A stretch of 25,006 nt of DNA. Source: Ruminobacter sp964520475 (GTDB lineage: Bacteria; Pseudomonadota; Gammaproteobacteria; Enterobacterales; Succinivibrionaceae). This document shows, piece after piece, positions 1 through 7,987 of the stretch; position 1 is the stretch's first letter, and each line of letters begins with the position of its first letter. The notes beneath the pieces are model-generated. The model worked only from the letters and a program-made list of their open reading frames with translations, was not told the DNA's origin and did not search any database. The position numbers and the translations under genes were made by a program. Location of the stretch: assembly GCA_964520475.1 (NCBI GenBank), contig CAZFNS010000018.1, positions 1-25,006 of the forward strand. The letters run 5' to 3'.

Positions 1-1124
1 TATTTTTTCAGATCCCTCCGGATAAGTTCCCTGATCTCCCCTCCCGTGAGCAGATCCCGGCGCAGCTCCGCGAGCGTTATGACCTTCCTGCTGATCCCCA
101 GGGGTCTCACCGCCTTAACGGTCATGTACCCGAGACGGGTCGAGTAGATCCCGGCGGCGACCCCCTGCCCGAGCGCCGCGCTGAGCTTTCCCGCCATCCC
201 CGCGCCGATCATGTCGGTCACGGCGTCGGTGGCGAGATCGGTCATGCCGATCAGCACCAGGTTCCGGATGACCCGGCGGTAGATCTGCATCCGGCCCCAG
301 ACCCCCGCCTGCAGACCGTATACCTCGGAGATCTCCCGGATCATCCGGAGCGACCGGGCGAGCGTGAGGAACATGTCCAGCCAGGCCACGGGGCTCAGGG
401 CGACGATCACCCCGTTCTCGCCGGATCTCTTCACGATGATCCGCTTCGCCCGCTCGTCCGTGTCCGCCAGCACGTAATACTCGTACAGATCAAAAACCTC
501 CCGCGGCGAGAAGTGCGGCTGGATCCTGCTCACGAAATCGTTCCAGGACTTTCTTTTGACCGCCCCGGAGTCCTCGGCGATCTTCCGGCAGATCCTGAGG
601 GCGTCCGCGCACGTGCCCCCGGCGCAGATCCGCACGACCTCGGCGCGGTGCTCGTCCACGCGCTTGAGGGTCAGCACCGAGCCGAACTCGCGGTAGACGC
701 TGATTACCGCGAGGACGAACACGACGGCGAAGACCGCGCTCCAGAATATCCCTGTGACGGAGCTGGCCGCGAAGGCCGCGGCGATCATGCTCCAGGTCTG
801 GAGCCCCCCGAAGCAGAGCAGCAGGATGAGGATCCAGAACACGGGGCTCGACCAGAAGCGCGCCGGCTCCGGAAGTTCCCCGTCGTCCCCTTCGAGCTCG
901 ACCGTGGTGGTGCCCGCCACCTCGGCCGCGGTGCGTTCTATTTCGGTGAGCCCGGCGCCGGGGGAGTCCACCTCGAATCCCGCGCGCATGCCGGGCGGTG
1001 TTTTCCCGGAGGGGGTCTCCGGCTCCGGTTCCCCGACGCTCATTTCCCGGATCTTCGCTTTTTCCCTAACGCCGGGCTCCACGTCGAATCCCGCTCTCAT
1101 TCCGTTTTCAGCTTTTTCCGTCAT
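1..1124 (-). CDS. ycjF: YcjF inner-membrane protein (TIGR01620/DUF697), 3' end at window edge
   Basis: Encodes about 374 residues starting MTEKAENGMRAGF at 1124 and reading to the left edge. The last visible codon is TA plus a base outside the window, after the residues RRDLKK, so it is probably the stop codon, but this cannot be proven. Two hydrophobic segments at about residues 90-145 (FWILILLLCFGG and VFAVVFVLAVISV) follow an acidic N-terminal cytoplasmic region. The C-terminal half contains ALSPVAWLDMFLTLARSLRMI and SAALGQGVAAGIYSTRLGYMTVK, which align with E. coli YcjF from memory. A GGAG lies 8 bases before the ATG. It sits 49 bases downstream of ycjX on the same strand, the conserved ycjX-ycjF order; in E. 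coli the pair lies next to the psp envelope-stress operon. Molecular function is unknown. The N-terminal region repeats an RAGF(D/E)V motif at residues 10 and 47. Confidence 0.88.
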   Translation of the reverse strand, partial: MTEKAENGMRAGFDVEPGVREKAKIREMSVGEPEPETPSGKTPPGMRAGFEVDSPGAGLTEIERTAAEVAGTTTVELEGDDGELPEPARFWSSPVFWILILLLCFGGLQTWSMIAAAFAASSVTGIFWSAVFAVVFVLAVISVYREFGSVLTLKRVDEHRAEVVRICAGGTCADALRICRKIAEDSGAVKRKSWNDFVSRIQPHFSPREVFDLYEYYVLADTDERAKRIIVKRSGENGVIVALSPVAWLDMFLTLARSLRMIREISEVYGLQAGVWGRMQIYRRVIRNLVLIGMTDLATDAVTDMIGAGMAGKLSAALGQGVAAGIYSTRLGYMTVKAVRPLGISRKVITLAELRRDLLTGGEIRELIRRDLKK

Positions 1125-1173
1125 CTGTCCGACTCCGCGCCGCCGCCGCGGCCGCTCCCGTCCCTTCTTCGCG

Positions 1174-2562
1174 CTATTCCAGTTTGTCCCCGATGAGCCA
1201 CTGCAGGAGGACGTCCATGTTCAGGTTCGGGATGACGTCCCCGGGGCTGAGCTTGGGCGGCCGCAGCTCCCGCATCCGGTAGTTCTTCTGGAAGAACTCC
1301 ATGTTCTCCCGGGTCCAGCGGTCCGGGACGCTGCCCGGGAAGTAGCACCCGTCGTCCTCGTAATCCGTCGCCAGCACCTGATAATCCCGCCCGTCCTTGC
1401 GGTAGAGCATGGTGCGGGCCGCGCGGATCGCGGACAGCACCATGAACTCGCAGTTCGAGCCGCCGGCCCGCACCCGCTGGGAGGACTGCCGCACCATCGA
1501 CGACAGCAGGCTCAGCAGGTTCTTCTGCTCCTCGTTGACGACGGTGTCGGCCTTGGTCGCGGCGAACATGACCCGGTCGATCCTCGGAGAGATCAGCCTG
1601 GTCAAAAAATTGCTGCTGCCGTAGCTGAAGTTTTTGAGGAGGGTGTCGAAGGTGTCGTTCACGTCCATGAAGGTCTCGCGTCCCCCCATGAGCGACTTCA
1701 GGCAGTCGATCAGGATGATCTGCCGGTCGAGCTTCGCGAAGCAGTCGCGGTAGAATTTCCGGACCACCTGCTCCCGGTAGGACTCGTAGCGCTCCTCGAG
1801 AACGCGGTAGAGGGACTCGCGCCCCGCCTTGCGCGGCGCGTCCCAGATCCAGGGGACGAACTCCAGGATCGGCGCCCCCGCGAGGTTCCCGGGCAGCACG
1901 AACCGCCCGGGAACCACCATGGCGAAGCCTTTCTCCCGGCACCGCTGGAGCCACGCCGTGTAGGCCGCGACCGCCCCGTGCAGCTCGGCCTCGTTCACCG
2001 GCGCGTCCGGGTCGAGCCGCGAGCCCGCCGCCCGCCAGGCCGTCACGTCGGTGACCCCGGCGAGCTCCAGGGTCCGCAGCCTTATCTTCTCGCTGAAGGC
2101 CGCGTAATCGAGATCGAGCAGCATGAGGTCCATCAGCCACTCGCCGGGGTAGTCCCAGATGTCCATGTAAAGCTTCGAGGTGTCGGAGAAGGTCAGGAAG
2201 TCCCGGTTCCTGAAGGTGAGCTCGAGGCGGATCTCGCTCACCCCGACGGTGGGCTCGGGCCAGCGCGGCGGGTCGGCCGTGAGGGCGTCGTACGCGGCCC
2301 GGTACGGGAAGGCGGCGGTGCTCAGGTCGGCGGGCCTGGCGACGCCCCCGTAGGAGATCCCCATCCGGTCGTAGGCGGTGAACCGGGGAACCTTGGAGCC
2401 GAAGCCGCTCTCCCCGAAATTCGACATGAGGTTCACGAGGGAGGTGATGAAGGCCGTCTTGCCGCCGCGCGACAGCCCCGTGACCCCCACCCGGATCTCC
2501 CGGTCGAACATGAAGTTGAGCCCCTGCCCGACCGCGTCGGTTATTTTCCCGAAAATTTCCAT
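1174..2562 (-). CDS. ycjX: YcjX family P-loop NTPase
   Basis: A 462-residue protein, close to the 465 of E. coli YcjX. A Walker A loop GLSRGGKT is at residues 29-36, followed by AFITSLVN. Other family blocks seen are GVSEIRLELTFRNRDF, LYMDIWDYPGEWLMDLMLLD, PGRFVLPGNLAGAPILEFVPW, FDRQIILIDCL-like (here LDRQIILIDCLKSL), DRVMFAATKAD and the C-terminal LLQWLIGDKLE. It is a predicted soluble GTP/ATP-binding stress protein of unknown biochemical role (DUF463). It is the first gene of a two-gene minus-strand operon with ycjF. The start ATG at 2562 gives MEIFGKI, matching the family N-terminus. A perfect palindrome lies in the spacer of the putative promoter about 90 bases upstream. Confidence 0.95.
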   Translation of the reverse strand: MEIFGKITDAVGQGLNFMFDREIRVGVTGLSRGGKTAFITSLVNLMSNFGESGFGSKVPRFTAYDRMGISYGGVARPADLSTAAFPYRAAYDALTADPPRWPEPTVGVSEIRLELTFRNRDFLTFSDTSKLYMDIWDYPGEWLMDLMLLDLDYAAFSEKIRLRTLELAGVTDVTAWRAAGSRLDPDAPVNEAELHGAVAAYTAWLQRCREKGFAMVVPGRFVLPGNLAGAPILEFVPWIWDAPRKAGRESLYRVLEERYESYREQVVRKFYRDCFAKLDRQIILIDCLKSLMGGRETFMDVNDTFDTLLKNFSYGSSNFLTRLISPRIDRVMFAATKADTVVNEEQKNLLSLLSSMVRQSSQRVRAGGSNCEFMVLSAIRAARTMLYRKDGRDYQVLATDYEDDGCYFPGSVPDRWTRENMEFFQKNYRMRELRPPKLSPGDVIPNLNMDVLLQWLIGDKLE

Positions 2563-2640
2563 AGCCCGCCGTTCCCCCGCCGAGAATGCCGTCCCCGGGA
2601 CGGAGCCGGCCGCCGCCGCTTCCGCCCGTCCGATAACCTA

Positions 2641-2667
2641 ATCATAAATTATTTGCGCCGCAAATAA
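2641..2667 (-). promoter_or_regulatory. Putative ycjXF promoter with embedded 19-bp palindromic operator
   Basis: On the minus strand TATGAT (plus 2641-2646) resembles a -10 box. Immediately upstream is a perfect inverted repeat TTATTTGCG-C-CGCAAATAA at 2649-2667, which would lie between about -15 and -33, a classic repressor position. No good -35 is visible at 17 bp. The AT-rich palindrome stands out in GC-rich sequence. The regulator is not identified, and I see no convincing sigma-54 -24/-12 pair even though E. coli ycjXF neighbours the psp genes. Confidence 0.45.
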
Positions 2668-2768
2668 AACAAGCGCGGCCCCGCTCCTCGCCGGCGCACT
2701 CAAATAAAGCGTTTCCGCACCGCGTTAAAGCCCCGCGCGCCGGCCCGCGCCCCGTTGTAAGGCGTCCG

Positions 2769-2829
2769 AGCCTTTTTTCCCGCCGGGGCGCAAAAAAGGC
2801 TTAAAAATCCCCCGGAACAAGTGTAAAAT
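2769..2829 (+). promoter_or_regulatory. asnB promoter with upstream A/T-tract inverted repeat
   Basis: TTAAAA at 2801-2806, a 17-bp spacer and TAAAAT at 2824-2829 form a good sigma-70 promoter, giving a start point near 2836 and a leader of about 78 bases before asnB. Directly upstream is a perfect 10-bp inverted repeat, AGCCTTTTTT at 2769-2778 and AAAAAAGGCT at 2792-2801, whose right arm abuts the -35 and could act as an UP-like A-tract or a regulator site. Confidence 0.6.
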
Positions 2830-2913
2830 CTGCTCTCAGAATGACGTCCCGGGCGGATCCCGCCGTACCGCCCGGCTCCTTAAACCTTTGATTAACGCGC
2901 GGAAGAGGTGTTT

Positions 2914-4602
2914 ATGTGCTCTATTTTCGGGATTTTCAACCTGCGTGAGGACGAGATCGGGGAACTGCGCCCGAAGGCCATCGAGCAGTCCAGAAAAATG
3001 GTCCACCGGGGCCCGGACTGGGAGGGCGTCTACACCGGCAAGAACGTGATCCTGGTGCACGAGCGCCTCTCGATCGTCGACCCGGCGAACGGCGCGCAGC
3101 CGCTTTACGGCACCGACCGCGCCACGATCCTCGCCGTCAACGGCGAGATCTACAACCACGCCGAGATCGAGCGCGGCCTGACCTCCGGCTACCGCTTCAG
3201 GACCGCCTCGGACTGCGAGTGCATCCTCGCCCTCTACGAGGAGAAGGGCGAGAAGTTCCTCGAGGACCTCAACGGCATCTTCGCCTTCGTCCTCTACGAC
3301 GAGAAGAAGGACGCCTTCCTCATCGCGCGCGACCACATCGGGATCGTCCCCCTCTACACGGGGCGCGACAGCCGCGGGCACCTTTACGTGTCTTCCGAGA
3401 TGAAGGGCCTCATCGGCGTCTGCGACACCGTGAAGGAATTCCCGGCGGGCTCGTATCTCTACAGCGCGCAGGACATGGAGGTCCATAAGTACTACACGCG
3501 CGACTGGATGAGCTACGACGCGGTCAAAGACAACGTCACCGACCTCGGAGTCCTGCGCAGGGGACTCGAGGACGCGGTCAGGCGCCAGCTCATGTGCGAC
3601 GTCCCCTACGGGGTGCTCCTTTCCGGCGGCCTCGACTCGTCGGTGGTGAGCGCGATCACCAAGCATTTCGCGGCCAAGCGCGTCGAGGACGGCGGCCGGA
3701 GCGAGGCCTGGTGGCCGCAGCTCCACTCCTTCGCCATCGGCCTCGAGGGCGCGCCCGACCTGCTCAAGGCCAAGGAGGCGGCGGACGCGATCGGTACCGT
3801 CCACCACGAGATCCACTTCACCGTGCAGGAGGGCCTCGACGCCCTGCGCGACGTGATCTACCATATCGAGACCTACGACGTGACCACCGTGCGGGCCTCG
3901 ACCCCCATGTACCTGATGGCCCGCTACATCAAGGCCATGGGCATCAAGATGGTGCTCTCGGGCGAGGGCTCCGACGAGCTCTTCGGCGGCTACCTGTACT
4001 TCCACAAGGCCCCCGACGCCAAGGAGTTCCACGAGGAGACGGTCCGCAAGCTCGACCAGCTCCACCTCTACGACTGCCTGCGCGCCAACAAGTCCCTGGC
4101 CTCCTGGGGCGTGGAGGGCCGCGTGCCCTTCCTCGACAAGGAGTTCGTCGACATCGCCATGCGCCTGAACCCCAAGGACAAGATGTGCGGCGGCGGCAAG
4201 ATCGAGAAGTACGCGGTGCGCAAGGCCTTCGAGGACTATCTGCCGAAGAGCATCGCCTGGCGCCAGAAGGAGCAGTTCTCGGACGGCGTGGGCTACTCGT
4301 GGATCGACTCCCTGCACGAATACGCGGAGCGGCAGGTCACCGACAAGATGTTCGCCGACGCGGCCGACCGTTTCCCGCTCAACACCCCGCTCACCAAGGA
4401 AGCCTACCTGTACCGGTCGATCTTCGAGGAACTCTTCCCGCTCAGCTCGGCGGTGATGACCGTGCCCTACGGCAAGTCCATCGCCTGCTCCACCCCGAAG
4501 GCCATCGAGTGGGACGAGCACTTCCGCAACATGGCCGACCCGTCGGGCCGCGCCGTGACCGGCGTGCACGAAAGCTCCTACGCCGAAGGGCGCAAGTTCT
4601 GA
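2914..4602 (+). CDS. asnB: Asparagine synthetase B, glutamine-hydrolysing
   Basis: Makes asparagine from aspartate, ATP and glutamine (EC 6.3.5.4) in the cytoplasm. The 562-residue product resembles E. coli AsnB (554). I chose the ATG at 2914 rather than the GTG six bases upstream because processing of MCSIFGIF leaves Cys2 as the N-terminal nucleophile of the class II glutamine amidotransferase domain; GGAAGAGG at 2901-2908 is the ribosome site. The glutaminase domain (1 to ~200) shows HRGPDWEG, LVHERLSIVDP, AVNGEIYNHAEIE and TASDCECILALYEE. The synthetase domain has the PP-loop LLSGGLDSSVVSA, STPMYLMARYIKAMGIKMVL and SGEGSDELFGGYLYFHKAP. It has its own promoter and a strong terminator, so it is probably monocistronic. 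It is divergent from ycjXF. Confidence 0.97.
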   Translation: MCSIFGIFNLREDEIGELRPKAIEQSRKMVHRGPDWEGVYTGKNVILVHERLSIVDPANGAQPLYGTDRATILAVNGEIYNHAEIERGLTSGYRFRTASDCECILALYEEKGEKFLEDLNGIFAFVLYDEKKDAFLIARDHIGIVPLYTGRDSRGHLYVSSEMKGLIGVCDTVKEFPAGSYLYSAQDMEVHKYYTRDWMSYDAVKDNVTDLGVLRRGLEDAVRRQLMCDVPYGVLLSGGLDSSVVSAITKHFAAKRVEDGGRSEAWWPQLHSFAIGLEGAPDLLKAKEAADAIGTVHHEIHFTVQEGLDALRDVIYHIETYDVTTVRASTPMYLMARYIKAMGIKMVLSGEGSDELFGGYLYFHKAPDAKEFHEETVRKLDQLHLYDCLRANKSLASWGVEGRVPFLDKEFVDIAMRLNPKDKMCGGGKIEKYAVRKAFEDYLPKSIAWRQKEQFSDGVGYSWIDSLHEYAERQVTDKMFADAADRFPLNTPLTKEAYLYRSIFEELFPLSSAVMTVPYGKSIACSTPKAIEWDEHFRNMADPSGRAVTGVHESSYAEGRKF

Positions 4603-4623
4603 GCCGGGCGATCCGGCTCGCCC

Positions 4624-4659
4624 TCCCGTCCCGGACCTGCCCGGGGCGGGATTTTTTTT
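4624..4659 (+). terminator. Rho-independent terminator of asnB
   Basis: An 11-bp stem (4624-4634 with 4641-4651, one U-G wobble), loop ACCTGC, and eight Ts at 4652-4659, starting 21 bases after the asnB stop codon. Confidence 0.93.
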
Positions 4660-4781
4660 GCGGGCGCCGGGGACGCAAAAGGCCTCCCGCGCCTTTGCCC
4701 GCGCCCCCGCGCGCCGCCGTCCGCGGCTTAACGCCTCCTTAAGCGCCCGGTTCCGGGCGTTCCCGGCGGGGAAGCCCCGCG

Positions 4782-4811
4782 TTCCGACGCCGCCGCAAAA
4801 TGTGCTACAAT
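4782..4811 (+). promoter_or_regulatory. Extended -10 promoter of the TerB-C-like gene
   Basis: TGC-TACAAT at 4803-4811 is an extended -10; TTCCGA at 4782-4787 is a weak -35 at an 18-bp spacing. The predicted start is near 4818, only about 25 bases before the ATG at 4843. The rest of the 4660-4781 spacer is GC-rich, with a small hairpin at 4744-4759 (CGCCCGG-TT-CCGGGCG) and no gene. Confidence 0.65.
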
Positions 4812-4842
4812 GAAAAGATACCCCTTTTAAGGATCCGATTTG

Positions 4843-7800
4843 ATGGCGCGACACACCTCCGTTTTCTACAACCTGCGGGAGTACCGGGAACAGGTGCCGG
4901 AAGAGCTGAGATACCGTCTGCGGGACGCGGCCGACCCCGGTTACCGGCCGCTCGCGTTCCGCGCGCGGCTCGGACTGCTCGCGGAGGACGTCGCCGCGCA
5001 GGGCTCCCTGCCGGCCGACCTCGAGTCGCTCTTCATCGTGCTCAACCTGAAGCTCGGCGACCTCGAGAAGCTCCCCCTCCCCGGGATCTTCCGCGAGCTC
5101 CGCGACCTCCTAAAGAGCCAGGCCGGCCTCGAGTTCGCCCCGCCCGGCAACCCCGCCGGGATCGCGCGGGACACCAAGTTCCGCCTCTGCCCGGCCTACG
5201 ACCTCGCCCGAGACCCGGACATCGTCTCGGCGCGGCAGAACCGCGGCGCCGCCAATCTCGGCCGGATCCTCGAGAACCGCGTGCGCACGGCCTTCGCCAA
5301 GATCGGCAACTTCGCCGTCTGCCTGCACGTCTTCGAGTCGCTCTTCCTGGTCGCGGAGCGCGGCGCGTGCCTGAACGCCGCCCAGCGCTACTGCCTGCAG
5401 CGCTTCATCGAGTCGGAGGTCTTCCCGGCCGGCACCCACCGCTACCTGCAGAGCTGTTTTTCCCAAATCGTCGACCTGCCCCCGATCGTCAACGACCTGT
5501 CGCCCGCCGGCGCGTACCTCAAGCCCCTCAAAAACCCCGCCGCCGTCAGAAAATACCTGAACCTCATGAGCGAGACGGCGGCCCTCGCGGAGACCCCGCT
5601 CTCCTTCGCGGCCTCGCCGCTCGGGGACGATCTCGCCTCCCTGACCCGGGCCGCCCGGCTCCGGCGCGCCCCGGAGTCCCGCGCCGGAGCCGCCCGAGAG
5701 AAGATCATCGCCGAGCTCACGCGCCAGGAGGAGGACGCCCTGTTCGCGGACTTCAAAAGCCCCGCGGGCGGCGCCTCCGTGTACGGGAAGGATCCGGAGC
5801 TCCGGGAGGCCCACCGCGCGTACGCGCGCCGCTACTTCCGGGAAAACGGCTTCGTCGATCCCGCGGGCCTGACCTTCGTGACCGGGAACCGGACCATCGC
5901 CATCGGCAAGATCGCCGTGAGCGGCCCGGACGTGTACGTGGCGGCGAGCCGGGCGGCCGCCGCGCGGAACGGCTGGGACTTCGCCGTCAACGCCGACCCG
6001 CTCGACGTCCGCGGCTGCCCGCCCGGCCTGACCCCGCGGCTCCGGACCGGGGCCGCCGAGCGGCGGGAGAGCGATCTCACCATGCTCGCCGGGATCCTCG
6101 GCAAAACCGTGCAGCGGCCCCTCGGCAACGCCGTCATGTGCGCGATCGGCGCCAACCTCGAGTACCGGCTGCTCGCCGAGGGTCTGTGCGGGGATCTGCC
6201 CCCCGCCGAGATCGTCCGGGCCTTCTCCCTGCTCGCCGACCGCTTCATGAGCGCGGCCGAGGAGAACAACGGGGTCACCCGCGACCTGCGCTGGTCGCTC
6301 GCGTACTTAGGCGACATCATCTCCTGCTGCGCCTTCCTCTACCGGGACCTGCTCTACCCGGCTCACATCGCCATGATGAGCCGCTTCCCGGAGTTCGGCC
6401 GCTTCGCGGTCTGCGCGCTCGGCGCCCTGAAGGCGGAGGGGGCCCTGACCCCGGAGAAGGCGGAGCCGCTCGTTTTCGAGGCCTTCATCCTGCCCCACCC
6501 GGTCTTCAACCTCAACATCCGCGCCCCGGGCATGGCCCGCGGGATCCTGTACGGCTACGCGCGAAGGATCTACGCCGAGATCCTCCGCGACGACCCGGCC
6601 GTCGGGCGGCGGCTTTACGAGGGTCTCGTCTTCACCGGCGCCCCGCAGGAGTTCACGGGCCGCTACCCGGGGCTCGCCGCCTTCCGCCGCCTCGCCGTCG
6701 CGCCGCTCCTCCCGGGCGAGGTCCGGCTCTCGCCCGGAGGGCAGGAGGCGGCCGCGGCCGTCGTCGCCCGGATCAAGCGGGAGGAGGCCAATCTGCTCGC
6801 CTACCTCAACGGCGCGGGGAGCGGGGTGCGCAACGAGACGGTCTACCGGATCCTCGAGCGCGGACTCGGGGAGGACGGGCCCCTGCCGGCCGGCCTCGCG
6901 GCCGTCCGCGCCGGGCTCCTCGCGGCCGGGTCGGCGCCCTTCGCGGAGCTGCGCCGGCGCCTCGGGCTCGCGTCCCTCTCCTCTCATGCCTGCTGCGTCG
7001 ATCTCTTCGCGCGCTGCGCGGCCGTGCTCGGGATTACCATGTTCCCGGATCCCGAGTTCGAGGACGGAACCCTCGCGGTCTCGGCCTTCGACTTCATCGC
7101 CTTCGGCTCCGCCCCCCTCTTAAGCCACCCCCGCAACCGGGAGCTGCTCCTGCCCTACCGCCTCGCCCTCTGCGCCTGCGCGGGCTTTAAGGCCGTAAAG
7201 CTTCTCGAGCGGTACTTCCTGGATTTCGCCGAAGGCGGGGAATTGGAGAAGCTCGGCTACGATCCGGCGCGGATCGCGGCCCTCAAAGTTTACGCGGCGA
7301 AGATCGCGGACATCAAAGCCAACACGAACCTGCGCCTCCGCCTGCGCGGCGCGGGCGCCGGGGCGGGGAAGCAGACCCTGAGCGCGCTCCAGATCCGGCT
7401 CTTCCGGGATCTGCTCGGGGTCATGGGCGCGGCCGGCGAGGCCGAGGCGGCCGCGCGGACGGTAAGGCTCGTCAACCGGCACCTGAGCGAGCCGGTCGCG
7501 GGCGAGGAGGAGCTCCGCGCCGCGGCGGGGATCCCGGCGCGGAGCGGCATCTTCGGGGGCGGGGCCGCGCCGCGGCCCGGCGCCGCGCGCGCCGCGGACA
7601 GTCTCGACATGGATCTGATCTCCCGGAAAACGGAGGAGACCCGCAAGGTGCAGGAGATCCTGGCGCCCATCTTCGACGACGGCGCCGGCGACGCGGAGCC
7701 GCCCGGGGCGCCCGCCCCGGAGGAGCGGAGCCCGGGCGCGGATCCCCTCGAGCTCCTCGCGCCCGAGTACCGGAACCTCCTGAAGAGGCTCCTCCAGCTG

Positions 7801-7974
7801 CGCGAGTTCACCGCGGGCGACTTCGCGAGCATCTGCGCCGAGCGGCGCCTCATGCCCTCGGGGGCGCTCGAGGTGCTGAACAGCTGGGCGCTCGAGCAGT
7901 TCGAGTGCACCATCCTGGAGGAGGACGATCCGATGTTCTTCGACCGGGACCTGCTCGCGGGGCTGACCGGCTGA
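4843..7974 (+). CDS. Large protein of unknown function with TerB-C-like C-terminus
   Basis: A 1043-residue protein starting at ATG 4843, with AAGGA at 4829-4833 spaced 9 bases away; a TTG three bases upstream is less likely. No signal peptide or obvious membrane segment is seen, and most of the chain is helical Ala/Leu/Arg-rich sequence I do not recognise. The last ~125 residues fit my memory of the TerB-C domain: an opening helix LDMDLISRKTEETRKVQEIL, an acidic/Pro linker, then LLKRLLQLREFTAGDFASIC, AERRLMPSGALEVLNSWALEQ and an acidic end (TILEEDDPMFFDRD). TerB-C normally accompanies TerB-N and a TerB core in proteins linked by context to stress and defence; the TerB-N signature (YWPSY, GLERR) is absent here. 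Cys and Phe pairs occur mid-chain (IISCCAF, HACCVDL) without a clear metal site. It has its own promoter, stands alone, and ends 13 bases from convergent xseA. Coding is certain; the domain call is moderate. Confidence 0.82.
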   Translation: MARHTSVFYNLREYREQVPEELRYRLRDAADPGYRPLAFRARLGLLAEDVAAQGSLPADLESLFIVLNLKLGDLEKLPLPGIFRELRDLLKSQAGLEFAPPGNPAGIARDTKFRLCPAYDLARDPDIVSARQNRGAANLGRILENRVRTAFAKIGNFAVCLHVFESLFLVAERGACLNAAQRYCLQRFIESEVFPAGTHRYLQSCFSQIVDLPPIVNDLSPAGAYLKPLKNPAAVRKYLNLMSETAALAETPLSFAASPLGDDLASLTRAARLRRAPESRAGAAREKIIAELTRQEEDALFADFKSPAGGASVYGKDPELREAHRAYARRYFRENGFVDPAGLTFVTGNRTIAIGKIAVSGPDVYVAASRAAAARNGWDFAVNADPLDVRGCPPGLTPRLRTGAAERRESDLTMLAGILGKTVQRPLGNAVMCAIGANLEYRLLAEGLCGDLPPAEIVRAFSLLADRFMSAAEENNGVTRDLRWSLAYLGDIISCCAFLYRDLLYPAHIAMMSRFPEFGRFAVCALGALKAEGALTPEKAEPLVFEAFILPHPVFNLNIRAPGMARGILYGYARRIYAEILRDDPAVGRRLYEGLVFTGAPQEFTGRYPGLAAFRRLAVAPLLPGEVRLSPGGQEAAAAVVARIKREEANLLAYLNGAGSGVRNETVYRILERGLGEDGPLPAGLAAVRAGLLAAGSAPFAELRRRLGLASLSSHACCVDLFARCAAVLGITMFPDPEFEDGTLAVSAFDFIAFGSAPLLSHPRNRELLLPYRLALCACAGFKAVKLLERYFLDFAEGGELEKLGYDPARIAALKVYAAKIADIKANTNLRLRLRGAGAGAGKQTLSALQIRLFRDLLGVMGAAGEAEAAARTVRLVNRHLSEPVAGEEELRAAAGIPARSGIFGGGAAPRPGAARAADSLDMDLISRKTEETRKVQEILAPIFDDGAGDAEPPGAPAPEERSPGADPLELLAPEYRNLLKRLLQLREFTAGDFASICAERRLMPSGALEVLNSWALEQFECTILEEDDPMFFDRDLLAGLTG

Positions 7975-7987
7975 GGCCGCCCGGCGC

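Noticed and set aside
1121..2140. 339-codon minus-strand ORF overlapping ycjX in another frame
   Set aside because: The ycjX frame is clearly the coding one; this frame is an Arg/Gly/Ala-rich shadow.
2836..4854. 672-codon minus-strand ORF opposite asnB
   Set aside because: It lies fully antisense to a certain gene; its Val/Leu/Asp/His/Arg-rich sequence is a by-product of high G+C codon usage.
7975..7987. Terminator between the convergent TerB-C and xseA genes
   Set aside because: Only 13 bases separate the stops and no hairpin with a T-run is visible there.
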